Below, piece by piece: positions 24,896 through 34,629 of a stretch of 64,000 bases of DNA. The stretch is from NCBI GenBank assembly GCA_041484195.1, contig JBGPHC010000010.1, positions 1-64,000 on the forward strand, written 5' to 3'. Each line of letters starts with the position of its first letter. The first letter of the stretch is position 1. Below the pieces are notes generated by a model. The model worked only from the letters and a program-made list of their open reading frames with translations, was not told where the DNA came from and searched no databases. Source of the DNA: PSRI01 sp041484195. Lineage in GTDB: Bacteria > Bacteroidota > Bacteroidia > Chitinophagales > Chitinophagaceae. A program made the position numbers and the translations under genes.

Positions 24896-27676
24896 ATGAG
24901 ACAACTGACTGCCATTATTGCCTTCCTTTTCTTAATGGTGTATGGGGAATTTTCCCATGCCCAGCAAGCCTCCATCAAAGGAGTCATCACCGATACTTCC
25001 AATCAGAAAAAATTAGAAAATGCCGTCATTTCTTTATTAAGGAAATCAGACTCGGTACTCGTAACCTTTACAAGGAGTAATAAGGACGGAGTATTCCTGC
25101 TGAATAAATTGCCGGCGGGGGAATTTGTGATGCTGATCTCCTATCCTTCTTTCGCCGATTTTGTGGATCCCATTAAGCTGGAGCCTAATTCTGCACTTGA
25201 GATTGGGGACATTAACCTAACGTTGAAAAGTGTATTGCTGAAGGAGATCGTCATCAGGCAAAATGCAACCATGAGGCTGAGGGGAGATACGGTGGAATAC
25301 AGTGCGGACAGTTTTAATGTGAGGCCTGGCGCTTCTGTTGAAGACCTTCTGAAGAAAATGCCGGGGATACAGGTTGATAAAGATGGTAAAATCACGGCCC
25401 AGGGTACCAATGTAGAAAAAGTTTTGGTTGACGGCGAAGAGTTTTTTGGGGATGACCCAACCGTGGCTACCAGGAATCTGCAAGCCGATGCGATTGACAA
25501 GGTGCAGGTATTTGATAAGAAAAGCGACCAGGCGGCTTTTACGGGAATTGATGATGGTCAGTCAAAAAAGACCATTAACCTGAAGCTGAAAGAGGATAAG
25601 AAAAAAGGTTATTTCGGAAAACTGGAACTTGGAGGAGGACTGAATGACCGTTGGAATAATAGCTCCATGTTCAATCGTTTCAGGGCGAAGAAGAAATTGT
25701 CAATTTATGGTATCGCCAGCAGCACGGGTAAGACCGGCCTGAACTGGGATGAAAGAAATACCTATGGCAGCGGGAGTGATAATATGGAATACAATGACGA
25801 TTTTGGAGGATTCATGTTTTATGGAGGGGGAGATGAGTTCAATAATTCAAATTACTATGGGGAAGGCCTGCCCAAGAGCTGGGCCACCGGTATTAATTTC
25901 TCGAATAAATTTGACGCTGACAAGCAAAACTTCAATGGGAGCTATCGTTTCAATAAGTTGAATTCAGAAGGCGTGGGTAATACTATTTCCCAATCGATTT
26001 CTCCCGATACAGTTTTTTACAATACAGAGGGACGCAGAACCCTGAATAGTCGAAACAGGCATTCGGTCAATGGTACTTATGAATGGAATATTGACAGCGC
26101 CACGTCTTTGAAAATAATAGCCAGCGGATATCTTGGCAAGCAAAGCACTTTTACTGATTTCCATAATGAATCTTTGAATGAGTTTGGTGACACGGTACTC
26201 AAGAGTGTCCGGCAGACCAGCGCAGACGGAGATAATAGCAATCTGAAATTAAATGCGCTGCTTCGGCATAAGTTCAAAAAAACCGGAAGAACGATATCAC
26301 TCAGTCTGGATCAGCAATTCAATAATAATAGTTCAGACGGCTATTTATACGCGCTTGTTTCGACCTATGGCAAGTTGGGCCTGCCGGAAGACAGCACTAC
26401 CAATCAATTGAAGAAAATTAATCAGAAGGTATCAACATTCAACACCAGGCTGGTGTACACGGAGCCGCTTGCTAAAAAAATATTCCTGGAACTCAATTAT
26501 GCAATACGAAGTAATACCAGCGATGCCGAAAGATTATCCTTTAACCAGTCGGGTTCCGGGAAATTCGACGACCTGGATTCCATTTTCAGCAATCATTACA
26601 AATTCGATGTGTTGAGCAATACAACAGGAGCAGCATTCAAATACAATGGGAAGAAGTTTACCGGTTCAATTGGCTCGGACATTTCTTTTCAAAGGTTCAA
26701 TCAGAAAGACCAGTTAAATGACACTGCCCTCGTAAGGAACTATACCAATTTTTTTCCAAAGGCGAATATCGTTTATAAATTCAGCAGCAATGGAAGGGTG
26801 TCACTGAATTATACTGGAAGCTCCAGGCAGCCATCTATTCAGCAGATCCAGCCCGTGGCTGATAATACCAACCCCCTTGCCATTACCATTGGTAATCCAC
26901 TGTTGAAGCAGGAATTCAGGCATAATTTCAATTTTAATTTCAATTCATTCAAGGTCCTTAGTGAACGTGGCATTTATATATATGGCAGTTTATCCACCAC
27001 TTCAAACGCCATTGTTCAAAGCACCCGGATAGATACAAGCGGTAAAATTATCTATCAATATATTAATACCAATGGCAATTTCAATACCTGGTCTGGTGGC
27101 GGATATGGAATGAAGCTCAAAAAATGGGATCTGAGGATTAATGGCGGTTTTGGATTCAGCGCTTCAAAATATACAACCCTCGTAAATGGAGAGAAAAACG
27201 TAACGAATAATTACCAGCCTCAGATCAATTTCAACCTGGGGAAATTCAAGGATAAAAAGTACGAGATCTGGTATAATGGCAGTTTCGGATATAATTTTTC
27301 CCGTCAGTCAATCAGAACCGACCTGAAGACTACTTACTGGACCCAGGATCATAACCTGAATGTGAATGTGCAGCTACCTCACAAGTTTGAGATCAACACA
27401 GAAATTGAATATAATCTCAGGCAAAAAACGGTGGTATTCGACCAAAATAATGACGTGTTCCTTTGGAATGGATATATCGGTAGAAAATTCCTCAAGAACG
27501 ACAAAGGCATGATCCGGTTCTCTGCCAATGATATCCTGAATCAGAATAAGGGATACAACAGGGTGATCAATACCAATGTGCTGAGGGAGGATACTTACCA
27601 AACCCTCACCCGGTATTTCCTACTGAGTTTTGTCTGGAATTTTTCAAAGACTCCCGCAGGAGGCATTAATCCTTAA
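24896..27676 (+). CDS. outer-membrane beta-barrel protein with carboxypeptidase-regulatory-like domain
   Basis: A 926-residue TonB-receptor-like outer-membrane protein. A signal peptide (ending SHAQQ, about residue 24) is followed by a CarboxypepD-regulatory-like Ig domain (about 25-110), a plug-like domain with the VEDLLKKMPGIQVDKDG segment (about 120-230) and a long barrel region of roughly 700 residues of alternating polar/hydrophobic strands ending in an aromatic WNFSK segment. The DKKSDQAAFTGIDDG stretch is typical of the OMP_b-brl_3 class that accompanies GLPGLI proteins. It is 11 bases upstream of the GLPGLI gene in an evident two-gene operon. The transported substrate is unknown; no SusD-like partner is present, so it is not a classic glycan-uptake SusC. 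Confidence 0.9.
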   Translation: MRQLTAIIAFLFLMVYGEFSHAQQASIKGVITDTSNQKKLENAVISLLRKSDSVLVTFTRSNKDGVFLLNKLPAGEFVMLISYPSFADFVDPIKLEPNSALEIGDINLTLKSVLLKEIVIRQNATMRLRGDTVEYSADSFNVRPGASVEDLLKKMPGIQVDKDGKITAQGTNVEKVLVDGEEFFGDDPTVATRNLQADAIDKVQVFDKKSDQAAFTGIDDGQSKKTINLKLKEDKKKGYFGKLELGGGLNDRWNNSSMFNRFRAKKKLSIYGIASSTGKTGLNWDERNTYGSGSDNMEYNDDFGGFMFYGGGDEFNNSNYYGEGLPKSWATGINFSNKFDADKQNFNGSYRFNKLNSEGVGNTISQSISPDTVFYNTEGRRTLNSRNRHSVNGTYEWNIDSATSLKIIASGYLGKQSTFTDFHNESLNEFGDTVLKSVRQTSADGDNSNLKLNALLRHKFKKTGRTISLSLDQQFNNNSSDGYLYALVSTYGKLGLPEDSTTNQLKKINQKVSTFNTRLVYTEPLAKKIFLELNYAIRSNTSDAERLSFNQSGSGKFDDLDSIFSNHYKFDVLSNTTGAAFKYNGKKFTGSIGSDISFQRFNQKDQLNDTALVRNYTNFFPKANIVYKFSSNGRVSLNYTGSSRQPSIQQIQPVADNTNPLAITIGNPLLKQEFRHNFNFNFNSFKVLSERGIYIYGSLSTTSNAIVQSTRIDTSGKIIYQYINTNGNFNTWSGGGYGMKLKKWDLRINGGFGFSASKYTTLVNGEKNVTNNYQPQINFNLGKFKDKKYEIWYNGSFGYNFSRQSIRTDLKTTYWTQDHNLNVNVQLPHKFEINTEIEYNLRQKTVVFDQNNDVFLWNGYIGRKFLKNDKGMIRFSANDILNQNKGYNRVINTNVLREDTYQTLTRYFLLSFVWNFSKTPAGGINP

Positions 27677-27687
27677 AACAATTTACT

Positions 27688-28449
27688 ATGAAATCATTAC
27701 TGATCATATTCCCCATCCTATTGCTGGGTTCCCTTACCAGAGCGCAGGAGACTTTTATTCTCGAAGGGAAGATCGAATTTGAAAAGAAAATTAATTTTCA
27801 CAAGGCATTGGATGGATTAGCAGACAACGACTTTGATAATTCATGGATTCAGAGCATGAAGAAAAATTTCCCGGCCACGATTACTACCTATTTCAATTTG
27901 TATTTTGATCATAGTAAAATGCTCTACAAACCCGGCAGGGAAGTTCCCCCATCCTCACCACCGGTCCCGGACTGGCTGGTTGGTCCCGCAGTTGACAATA
28001 TTGTATTCACTGACCTGGATAAAAAGGAGAATATCGGATTGAAACATGTTTTCGAAAATACTTACCGGGTAGAAGATAGTGTGCGGAATATTGAATGGAG
28101 GATCACTATGGACACCAGGACTATCGCGGGATTCAGTTGCCGAAAGGCCGTTGGAAGGATCATGGACTCGGTTTATGTCATCGCCTTTTATACTGATCAA
28201 ATAGTTCCCAATGGAGGCCCGGAATCATTCAGCGGTTTACCCGGAATGATTTTGGGAGTAGCTATTCCGCGCATCAATACCACATGGTTTGCCACCAAAC
28301 TTGAGCTTGTTACTGTGAAGCCGGAAGAACTCACGCCGCCGAAGAAAGGAAAGAAAGTGACGGTGAAGGAATTACTGGAACAGTTGAAGGGCCCAATGAA
28401 AGACTGGGGCAAAATGGGCCAGCGGAATATCTGGAGTATCATGATATGA
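27688..28449 (+). CDS. GLPGLI family protein
   Basis: A 253-residue exported protein (signal MKSLLIIFPILLLGSLTRAQ). The namesake motif appears as FSGLPGMILGVAIP at about 190-203, preceded by the conserved IAGFSCRKAVG and WRITMDTRTI segments in which the single core cysteine lies. Family members are exported Bacteroidota proteins of unknown role, often encoded beside beta-barrel proteins like the one immediately upstream. The two probably act together in the outer membrane or periplasm; the activity is not known. The stop lies 66 bases before the convergent amylase gene. Confidence 0.88.
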   Translation: MKSLLIIFPILLLGSLTRAQETFILEGKIEFEKKINFHKALDGLADNDFDNSWIQSMKKNFPATITTYFNLYFDHSKMLYKPGREVPPSSPPVPDWLVGPAVDNIVFTDLDKKENIGLKHVFENTYRVEDSVRNIEWRITMDTRTIAGFSCRKAVGRIMDSVYVIAFYTDQIVPNGGPESFSGLPGMILGVAIPRINTTWFATKLELVTVKPEELTPPKKGKKVTVKELLEQLKGPMKDWGKMGQRNIWSIMI

Positions 28450-28514
28450 GAGGCATTCTCGTTTCCTTATTCATCAAAATTTAATGGTTGGCTTCTTACT
28501 TGCTGAACAGGAGT

Positions 28515-30392
28515 CTACTTCAGTTCCAGGACCAGCAGGTATTTCGGCCCAATGGTAAGGCTTGACTGAAGAGGAAATGAAGTTCCAGTGGATACATCCA
28601 TCGCGGCATTGAAGTTCTTCATCCTTTCAGAAAACCTGGATAGCTGGATGGTCGCTTCGGAATTATTACTGTTCAAAATACACATTACTGTCTTTTGATT
28701 GTCATACCTGAAATACACATACACTCCGTTTTCCGGTACATATTGCATCAGCTTTCCAGTCTTAATGGCGCTTGAGCTTTTCCGATAGTTAGCAAGAGTT
28801 CGAATATATTGGAATGCTTCATTTTCCTGGGCCGTTCGGCCGGATGCGTCAAATTTATTCACTGGATCGCCAGTCCAGCCTCCGGGGAAATCCTTTCGCA
28901 CTTCGGCATCGGTAGGGTTCCTGAAGTTTTTCATAAGGATCTCTGTGCCATAGTAGATTTCAGGAATGCCCCGTTGGGTGAGCAATAAGGCAATGCCCAT
29001 CTTATACCTGGCAAGGTCCTCTCCCACCACCGAGTAGAAACGATCCATATCATGATTGTCCAGAAAAATGCAATTGCGCATGGGATTCTTATATAGGAGG
29101 TCTTGTTCCAGAGTGACATAAACACGGTTCACACCCTCATTCCATCCGAATGGCTGGTTCATTGCGTCCAGCATTGCATAGGTCATTGGAAAATCGGTAA
29201 TTCCCTGGAGGTTGTGCTTGAATGGGACATTGAGATTATTCTCGGAAAAATAGGCAGCTTCAGGAACTGTGTTCACAGAAGTTTCACCGAATATACTGAG
29301 TCGTGGAAACTCTTTGGTGAGCGCCAGGTTGATCCTGTTCAGAAAAGAAGGGTCGTTGTAGAAATAAGTGTCCACCCTCCAGCCGTCGATGCCATATTCC
29401 TCGGTAGCCCAGATGGAGTATTGAATCAGGAAATTGGCTACATAAGGATTGCGCTGGTTCAGGTCCGGTAAGAATCGTGTGAACCATCCGTCTGTCGTGA
29501 TCTTCCTGTCTATCGTTGAAGCATAGGGGTCAACCAGGGTCTGGTCTTTGTAGGAAGTGTTGGTGTAATCAGGCCATTGGTTGAGCCAGTCACTCATGGG
29601 CAGGTCTTTTATAAACCAATGGTCAATGCCTACATGATTATACACGGCATCCTGGATTACCTTAAGTCCCTTGCCATGTGCTGCATTAATGAGTTGTTTG
29701 TAAGCATCGTCACCGCCGAGCCTCCTGTCAATCTTGTAATGATCCGTAAAGGCATAGCCATGGTAGGTGCTCCTGGAAGTCCCTCCTTCCGCAGTTCTTG
29801 CCATGTCATTTTCAACGACCGGCGTCATCCAAACCGCGGTAACACCAAGGTCCTTCAGGTAGTCGAGATGGTTGGTAACGCCTTGCAGGTCCCCGCCATG
29901 GCGGTCGAATGGATTGTTCCTGTCGTGGCCGGCATCCCGCATATCCAAAAAAAAATCATTGGAAGGATGCCCATTGGAGAACCTGTCGGGCATCAGGAGA
30001 TAGATCAAATCAGAGGAATTCACACCCAACACCCTGCTTTGGCCATCCCCGCTGTTCCTGGCCTGGAGCTCGTAACTGAGATTATAGGAAGCTGCAGGAT
30101 CAGGATTGGAAATTTTGATGGTGAACTTGCCCGGTTTGGTTGATGAGCTTATCAACAGGTCCAGGAAAAGATAATTCGGGTTCGAGACCTTATTGATTTT
30201 TTTGAGTGTGACTCCGGGATAATTTATCGTTACCGAACTGTGGGCTATGCTTATGTTTTGGGCATGCACCAGCAACTGGAGGTTGGGGCTCTTCATGCCG
30301 GTCCACCAATGCGTGGGATTGATGCGTATATCCTGCGCATAGGATGCCAGTACCTGAAAAATGATAAGCGCGAAGAATAATTTCTTTTTCAT
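28515..30392 (-). CDS. periplasmic GH13 alpha-amylase/neopullulanase (SusA-like)
   Basis: A 625-residue alpha-glucan hydrolase. Signal peptide of about 20 residues (ending ASYAQ); N-terminal cyclomaltodextrinase-type beta domain (about 22-110); GH13 barrel with region I (DAVYNHVG, 248-255), nucleophile D341 (DGWRVDTY), acid/base E370 (FGETS) and the NHD Asp D448 (FLDNHD); C-terminal beta domain to 625. The reaction is hydrolysis of maltodextrins/pullulan outside the cytoplasmic membrane. The gene is last in the minus-strand glgA-glgC-MFS group, 4 bases after the MFS stop, so it is certainly co-translated with the transporter. The likely role is to cut dextrins to units the neighbouring MFS carrier can import. 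Bacteroides SusA is the closest type I know, but no susC/D genes are adjacent. Confidence 0.93.
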   Translation of the reverse strand: MKKKLFFALIIFQVLASYAQDIRINPTHWWTGMKSPNLQLLVHAQNISIAHSSVTINYPGVTLKKINKVSNPNYLFLDLLISSSTKPGKFTIKISNPDPAASYNLSYELQARNSGDGQSRVLGVNSSDLIYLLMPDRFSNGHPSNDFFLDMRDAGHDRNNPFDRHGGDLQGVTNHLDYLKDLGVTAVWMTPVVENDMARTAEGGTSRSTYHGYAFTDHYKIDRRLGGDDAYKQLINAAHGKGLKVIQDAVYNHVGIDHWFIKDLPMSDWLNQWPDYTNTSYKDQTLVDPYASTIDRKITTDGWFTRFLPDLNQRNPYVANFLIQYSIWATEEYGIDGWRVDTYFYNDPSFLNRINLALTKEFPRLSIFGETSVNTVPEAAYFSENNLNVPFKHNLQGITDFPMTYAMLDAMNQPFGWNEGVNRVYVTLEQDLLYKNPMRNCIFLDNHDMDRFYSVVGEDLARYKMGIALLLTQRGIPEIYYGTEILMKNFRNPTDAEVRKDFPGGWTGDPVNKFDASGRTAQENEAFQYIRTLANYRKSSSAIKTGKLMQYVPENGVYVYFRYDNQKTVMCILNSNNSEATIQLSRFSERMKNFNAAMDVSTGTSFPLQSSLTIGPKYLLVLELK

Positions 30393-30396
30393 ATTG

Positions 30397-31800
30397 TTAG
30401 ACTAAGACCGGTTGAATGCGTTCCTCTTTTATGCGAACGGCGCCCGCATCAAATACGAACAATACGCTGATGGCGGCACAAATCATGAAAAACCCGGCGA
30501 GTACTATTGCGTAAATGGCAGAACCACCATAAATATGTTTTACGATCCAACCCCCAAATAATCCATTGACAATTTGGGGAAGCGTAATAAAAAAATTGAA
30601 AATGCCCATATAGATGCCCAGTTTTCCGGCGGGTATGGATCCCGAGAGGATCACGTATGGCATAGCCAGGATACTTGCCCAGGCAAGTCCCACACCTACC
30701 ATGGAATACTTTAGCATGGCCGGATCTTTAATGAAGAAAACGGATATGAGGCCAATCCCACCGGCAATCAAAGAAAATGCATGAGTGAGTTTCCTGCCAA
30801 TACGTTTGGCTATCACCGGTAGCAAGAGCGCGTAGAACATGGCCACCAGGTTATACACGCCGAAAGCGGCACTCACTTTATTTCCGGCTTCATTGTATTG
30901 AATGGACTTTGTGTAGTCTCCTGTCAGTCCGTACACATGGGTGGCCACTGCGTCTGTCGTAAACACCCACATTGAAAACAGGGCGAACCAACTGAAGAAC
31001 TGAACCAGGCCCAATTGACGCATGGTACGGGGCATGCCTTTGAAGTCCCTGAGGATTTCACTCAGACCTTCCTTTTTTGCTTTTTCTGGCTTGCCATGAT
31101 ATTTTTCATATTCCGCCGGGGGGTACTCTCTACTGAAGAAAATGGTAACGAGGATAGCTGCAATAAACACAGCAGCACCTATATAAAATGAATATTTAAT
31201 ATTGTCGGCCACGCCGTCCTTACCAGCTTCCATACTGAATCCATGATCGGCCAGGATTCCCGGAAGGTAGGAGCCGATGACCGCGCCCAATCCAATCAAA
31301 AAAGTTTGTATGCTGAAGCCAAGAGTGCGTTGGGATTCTGCAAGATTATCCGCAACGAGGGCCCGAAAGGGTTCCATGGCAATATTGAATGAAGCATCCA
31401 TCACCATCACCATTCCAGCCCCGATCCACAGAGCCGGGATCAATCCCGCCATGGATCCGGAATTAGGAAGAAAGATCAGGGCCGCTGATGACAACAAAGC
31501 TCCCGTAAGAAAATAGGGTTTGCGCCGTCCCAACTTATTCCAGGTCTTATCACTGTAATGCCCAATCAACGGTTGCACAATCATTCCTACAAGCGGGGCC
31601 ACGATCCAGAACAAGGGAAGCTGATCCACATCGGCGCCAAAAGAGCGGAGGATGCGACTCGTATTTCCGTTTTGCAAGGCGAATCCAAATTGTATCCCAA
31701 AGAATCCAAAACTCATCGTGAATATCTGCCAAATATTCAGGCGTGGCTTGGCATGTAATTTATGAGATGCTGCTTTTGCTGTACGAGTCGTGAAAGACAT
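30397..31800 (-). CDS. MFS sugar transporter, SLC45/maltose-sucrose type
   Basis: A 467-residue 12-helix major-facilitator protein. Landmarks are the early SFGFFGIQFGFALQN and the sequence IGHYSDKTWNKLGRRKPYFL, the A-motif-like loop with the RRKPY of the disaccharide-proton symporter class (plant SUT/SLC45 relatives). It sits between glgC (109 bases upstream) and the secreted GH13 gene (4 bases downstream). The context suggests maltose or maltodextrin uptake coupled to protons; that substrate is inferred from gene order. The sequence looks intact. Confidence 0.88.
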   Translation of the reverse strand: MSFTTRTAKAASHKLHAKPRLNIWQIFTMSFGFFGIQFGFALQNGNTSRILRSFGADVDQLPLFWIVAPLVGMIVQPLIGHYSDKTWNKLGRRKPYFLTGALLSSAALIFLPNSGSMAGLIPALWIGAGMVMVMDASFNIAMEPFRALVADNLAESQRTLGFSIQTFLIGLGAVIGSYLPGILADHGFSMEAGKDGVADNIKYSFYIGAAVFIAAILVTIFFSREYPPAEYEKYHGKPEKAKKEGLSEILRDFKGMPRTMRQLGLVQFFSWFALFSMWVFTTDAVATHVYGLTGDYTKSIQYNEAGNKVSAAFGVYNLVAMFYALLLPVIAKRIGRKLTHAFSLIAGGIGLISVFFIKDPAMLKYSMVGVGLAWASILAMPYVILSGSIPAGKLGIYMGIFNFFITLPQIVNGLFGGWIVKHIYGGSAIYAIVLAGFFMICAAISVLFVFDAGAVRIKEERIQPVLV

Positions 31801-31909
31801 GGCAATTGTTTATACCCAATAAGCTTTTTTCGAACGGATAATTCTAAATATACAAAAAGAACATCCTGCCCGGCATGATGATGGCTGAAATAAATTCATT
31901 CACATTTCA

Positions 31910-33184
31910 TCAAATTACAAAGCCATCAGGCAGGATCGATCCTTTCTTCACTACCACAATTCCATCCTTAACAGTGTAAAGAGGGTGGTCGGAATCCTGA
32001 AGGTGCGGCCCACCGTTGATCCTGACATCATTTCCTATGCGGCAATTCTTGTCGATGATAGCATTCCGGATATAACATCTTTCTCCGACACCTATCTTGG
32101 GCAATCCTCTTTGCTGCGCATGATTCATATCTTCAATGGTTTCGTAAAAATCACATCCCATGATGTAGGAGCTGACGATGGTAGTTCCCACGCCAATGCG
32201 GGTACGTATTCCCATTACACTGTTTTCAATCCTGGAAGCATTGATGATGCATCCCTCGGCAATTACCGTTTTCTCCAATGTACTGCCGCTGATCTTGGCA
32301 GGCGGCAGCATCCGAGCCCTGGTATAAACAGCTTTGGAATTGTCGAACAGATTGAATGGCGGAATGTCCTGGGTGAGTGCCAGATTAGCTTCGAAGAAAG
32401 AATAAATATTTCCGATATCGGTCCAATATCCGTCGTATTGGTAACTGACAACTTTTTGCTTGCCGATGGTAGCGGGTATGATTTCCTTTCCGAAATCCGT
32501 CGCATCCCTATTCTCCTCAAGCAACAGGTCGAACAGAATTTTCTTGCTGAAGATATAGATACCCATTGAGGCAAGATAGATACGCCCGCTTTTCTGCATA
32601 TCCGCCCCAGTGTCACTCACCCACTTCGGCAGTACATCTTTTTTTGGTTTTTCGATAAAGGCAGTGATAAAATGATCTTCATCCGCTTTCAGGATCCCGA
32701 ATTCAGTCGCTTCCCTTTCCACTACAGGAATGGTGGCAATGCTGATATCGGCTTTTTTGGCAATATGGCTGTCAAGCATGCCTCCAAAATCCATCTGGTA
32801 CAATTGATCGCCTGAAAGGATCAAGACATATTCAAATTCCTGCTGCTGCAGGTGCCTGAGGCACTGCCGTACGGCATCCGCCGTTCCCTGAAACCAACCG
32901 GGGTTGTCGGGCGTTTGCTCGGCCGCCAGGATATCTACAAAGGCCGAACTGAAAATGCTGAAATGATATGTGTTCTTGATATGTTTGTTCAGGGATGCCG
33001 AATTGAATTGCGTGAGCACAAACATCCTGGTGATTTCCGAATTGAGGCAATTGGAGATGGGAATATCCACCAAACGATACTTTCCTGCAATGGGAACCGC
33101 GGGCTTGCTGCGTGTAGCAGTCAAGGGATACAAACGGGAGCCGGCACCTCCTCCCAGAATTACAGCAATCACTCCTTTACGCAT
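31910..33184 (-). CDS. glgC: glucose-1-phosphate adenylyltransferase (ADP-glucose pyrophosphorylase)
   Basis: Makes ADP-glucose from glucose-1-phosphate and ATP, the committed step of bacterial glycogen synthesis. The start MRKGVIAVILGGG at 33184 is preferred: the longer frame to 33265 adds 27 residues and overlaps glgA, while the shorter start leaves a 29-base gap. The nucleotide-binding GGGAGSRLYPLT motif, the substrate motifs around KYRLVDIPISNCLNS and GDQLYQMDF, YWTDIGNIYSFFEAN, and the C-terminal left-handed beta-helix repeats (ending HLQDSDHPLYTVKDGIVVVKKGSILPDGFVI, from which I give only the pattern) are all present. The length of 424 residues is normal. Confidence 0.97.
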   Translation of the reverse strand: MRKGVIAVILGGGAGSRLYPLTATRSKPAVPIAGKYRLVDIPISNCLNSEITRMFVLTQFNSASLNKHIKNTYHFSIFSSAFVDILAAEQTPDNPGWFQGTADAVRQCLRHLQQQEFEYVLILSGDQLYQMDFGGMLDSHIAKKADISIATIPVVEREATEFGILKADEDHFITAFIEKPKKDVLPKWVSDTGADMQKSGRIYLASMGIYIFSKKILFDLLLEENRDATDFGKEIIPATIGKQKVVSYQYDGYWTDIGNIYSFFEANLALTQDIPPFNLFDNSKAVYTRARMLPPAKISGSTLEKTVIAEGCIINASRIENSVMGIRTRIGVGTTIVSSYIMGCDFYETIEDMNHAQQRGLPKIGVGERCYIRNAIIDKNCRIGNDVRINGGPHLQDSDHPLYTVKDGIVVVKKGSILPDGFVI

Positions 33185-33213
33185 AAAATTCGATTTAGTC
33201 AGACTTTCTAAAA

Positions 33214-34629
33214 TTATCTCACACTCTGATAGAGTTCCTGGTATTGTATTACGCTGCTTTCCCAACTGAAGTCGAGTGCCATCATTTTTTCACGGATGCT
33301 ATGCAATCTCTTCTTATCGTCGTACAAGGCCATGGCTCTCCAAATGGCATGAGAAAGATCGCCAACAGAAGCCCAATTGAAAAGGATTCCGTAGCCGTCC
33401 GGAACACCAATGTCCACGACAGTATCTTTCAATCCACCCGTACGCCGAACAACTGGAACGGTTCCATAGCGCATGGCATACATCTGGTTCAGTCCGCAGG
33501 GTTCCACTCTTGAAGGCATCAGGATGAAGTCGGCACCCGCGTACATTTGGTGACTGAGCGTTTCATCATATCCGATAAACACATTATAATCATGTTGAGA
33601 AAGTCTCTTCAAAGCATTGAGCTGGCCTTCAATTTCCGGAAATCCACTGCCCAGAATCAGAAAGCACATCTTTCTTCCGATATAATAATAGGAGTCACTG
33701 ATGGCCATCGGAAGAAGATCGGCTCCTTTTTCCCCAACCAGCCTTCCAATGAAAACGATCAGGGGCTTTTGAGGATCCAGCCCAAATCTTTCGCAAAGAA
33801 TCAATTTATTTTTTCTCCTGCCTTCGGCTTCTGTATTCCAATTGTAATGCTCCCTGATATAATGATCCGTTTCAGGATTCCAAATACTTTGGTCAATGCC
33901 ATTCAAAATCCCTGAACATTTTCCTTTTTCGTATTCGAAGATAGCCTCGAGTCCACTAGCGCTGTGTTTTAGTTCCTCCAGATAACTCCAGCTCACCGTA
34001 GTTACTTTCCAAGCGCACTTGATGCCGGATGCAAGTGGGTTGATGGAATTATTCCAGTCCAACGCACCCCATTTCCACGGATCCCAGGGCGGAAGATAAT
34101 AGCTCTTGTCCCAACTCATCCAGCCTTGGTACTGGGCATTATGAATAGTGAGTATGGTGGGAACCTGGCTCAGGAACTGGTACTTGTAGCAATACTTGAT
34201 CATGAAAGGGATCAGTGCTGCATGGTGGTCATGAACATGAATCACATCAGGCTGATGGCCCCAGGCCGAAATCCAATCAACCACACAGACCTGGAAAGCT
34301 GTGAACCTCTCTGTATCGTCCGGGTAGCCATATATTTTTTCACGATCCAGCAAGCCAAAAACATCCACGAGATAAAGATCGAATCCAAGTTTATTGGTTT
34401 TTTCTTTGATGACAGTGTAGTCGAACCACCAGTCACCCAGGTTGGTCCTGCCCTTATGAACCACATCCCATTCATTATCCAATAAGAATTTGGTCCTGTA
34501 CATGGGCATCACCACCTTAGCAAAATGACCCAATTGGCTCTGATATTTAGGCAGGGCTCCCACCACATCGCCCAAACCTCCTGCTTTAGCTACCGGGTAA
34601 CACTCTGCACTAACGTGAATGATCTCCAT
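33214..34629 (-). CDS. glgA: glycogen synthase (GT5)
   Basis: Transfers glucose from ADP-glucose to growing glycogen. A GT-B protein of 471 residues, beginning MEIIHVSAECYPVAKAGGLGDVVGALPKYQ with the KAGGLGD nucleotide-sugar site (K15), and carrying the second ADP-binding region SRVEPCGLNQMYAMRYGTVPVVRRTGGL (about 375-405), where the EPCG-type catalytic segment is intact. No signal peptide. It is first in the glgA-glgC-MFS-GH13 unit on the minus strand. The order glgA-glgC followed by import and cleavage genes links glycogen storage to dextrin use. Confidence 0.97.
   Translation of the reverse strand: MEIIHVSAECYPVAKAGGLGDVVGALPKYQSQLGHFAKVVMPMYRTKFLLDNEWDVVHKGRTNLGDWWFDYTVIKEKTNKLGFDLYLVDVFGLLDREKIYGYPDDTERFTAFQVCVVDWISAWGHQPDVIHVHDHHAALIPFMIKYCYKYQFLSQVPTILTIHNAQYQGWMSWDKSYYLPPWDPWKWGALDWNNSINPLASGIKCAWKVTTVSWSYLEELKHSASGLEAIFEYEKGKCSGILNGIDQSIWNPETDHYIREHYNWNTEAEGRRKNKLILCERFGLDPQKPLIVFIGRLVGEKGADLLPMAISDSYYYIGRKMCFLILGSGFPEIEGQLNALKRLSQHDYNVFIGYDETLSHQMYAGADFILMPSRVEPCGLNQMYAMRYGTVPVVRRTGGLKDTVVDIGVPDGYGILFNWASVGDLSHAIWRAMALYDDKKRLHSIREKMMALDFSWESSVIQYQELYQSVR

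Noticed and set aside
24896..27676. Classical SusC/SusD polysaccharide-utilisation locus
   Set aside because: No SusD gene follows; the GLPGLI partner and OMP_b-brl_3-type plug point to a different barrel class despite the nearby amylase and glgB.
33185..33265. Upstream extension of glgC
   Set aside because: It overlaps glgA and adds residues not seen in GlgC; MRKGVIAVILGGG is the family start.
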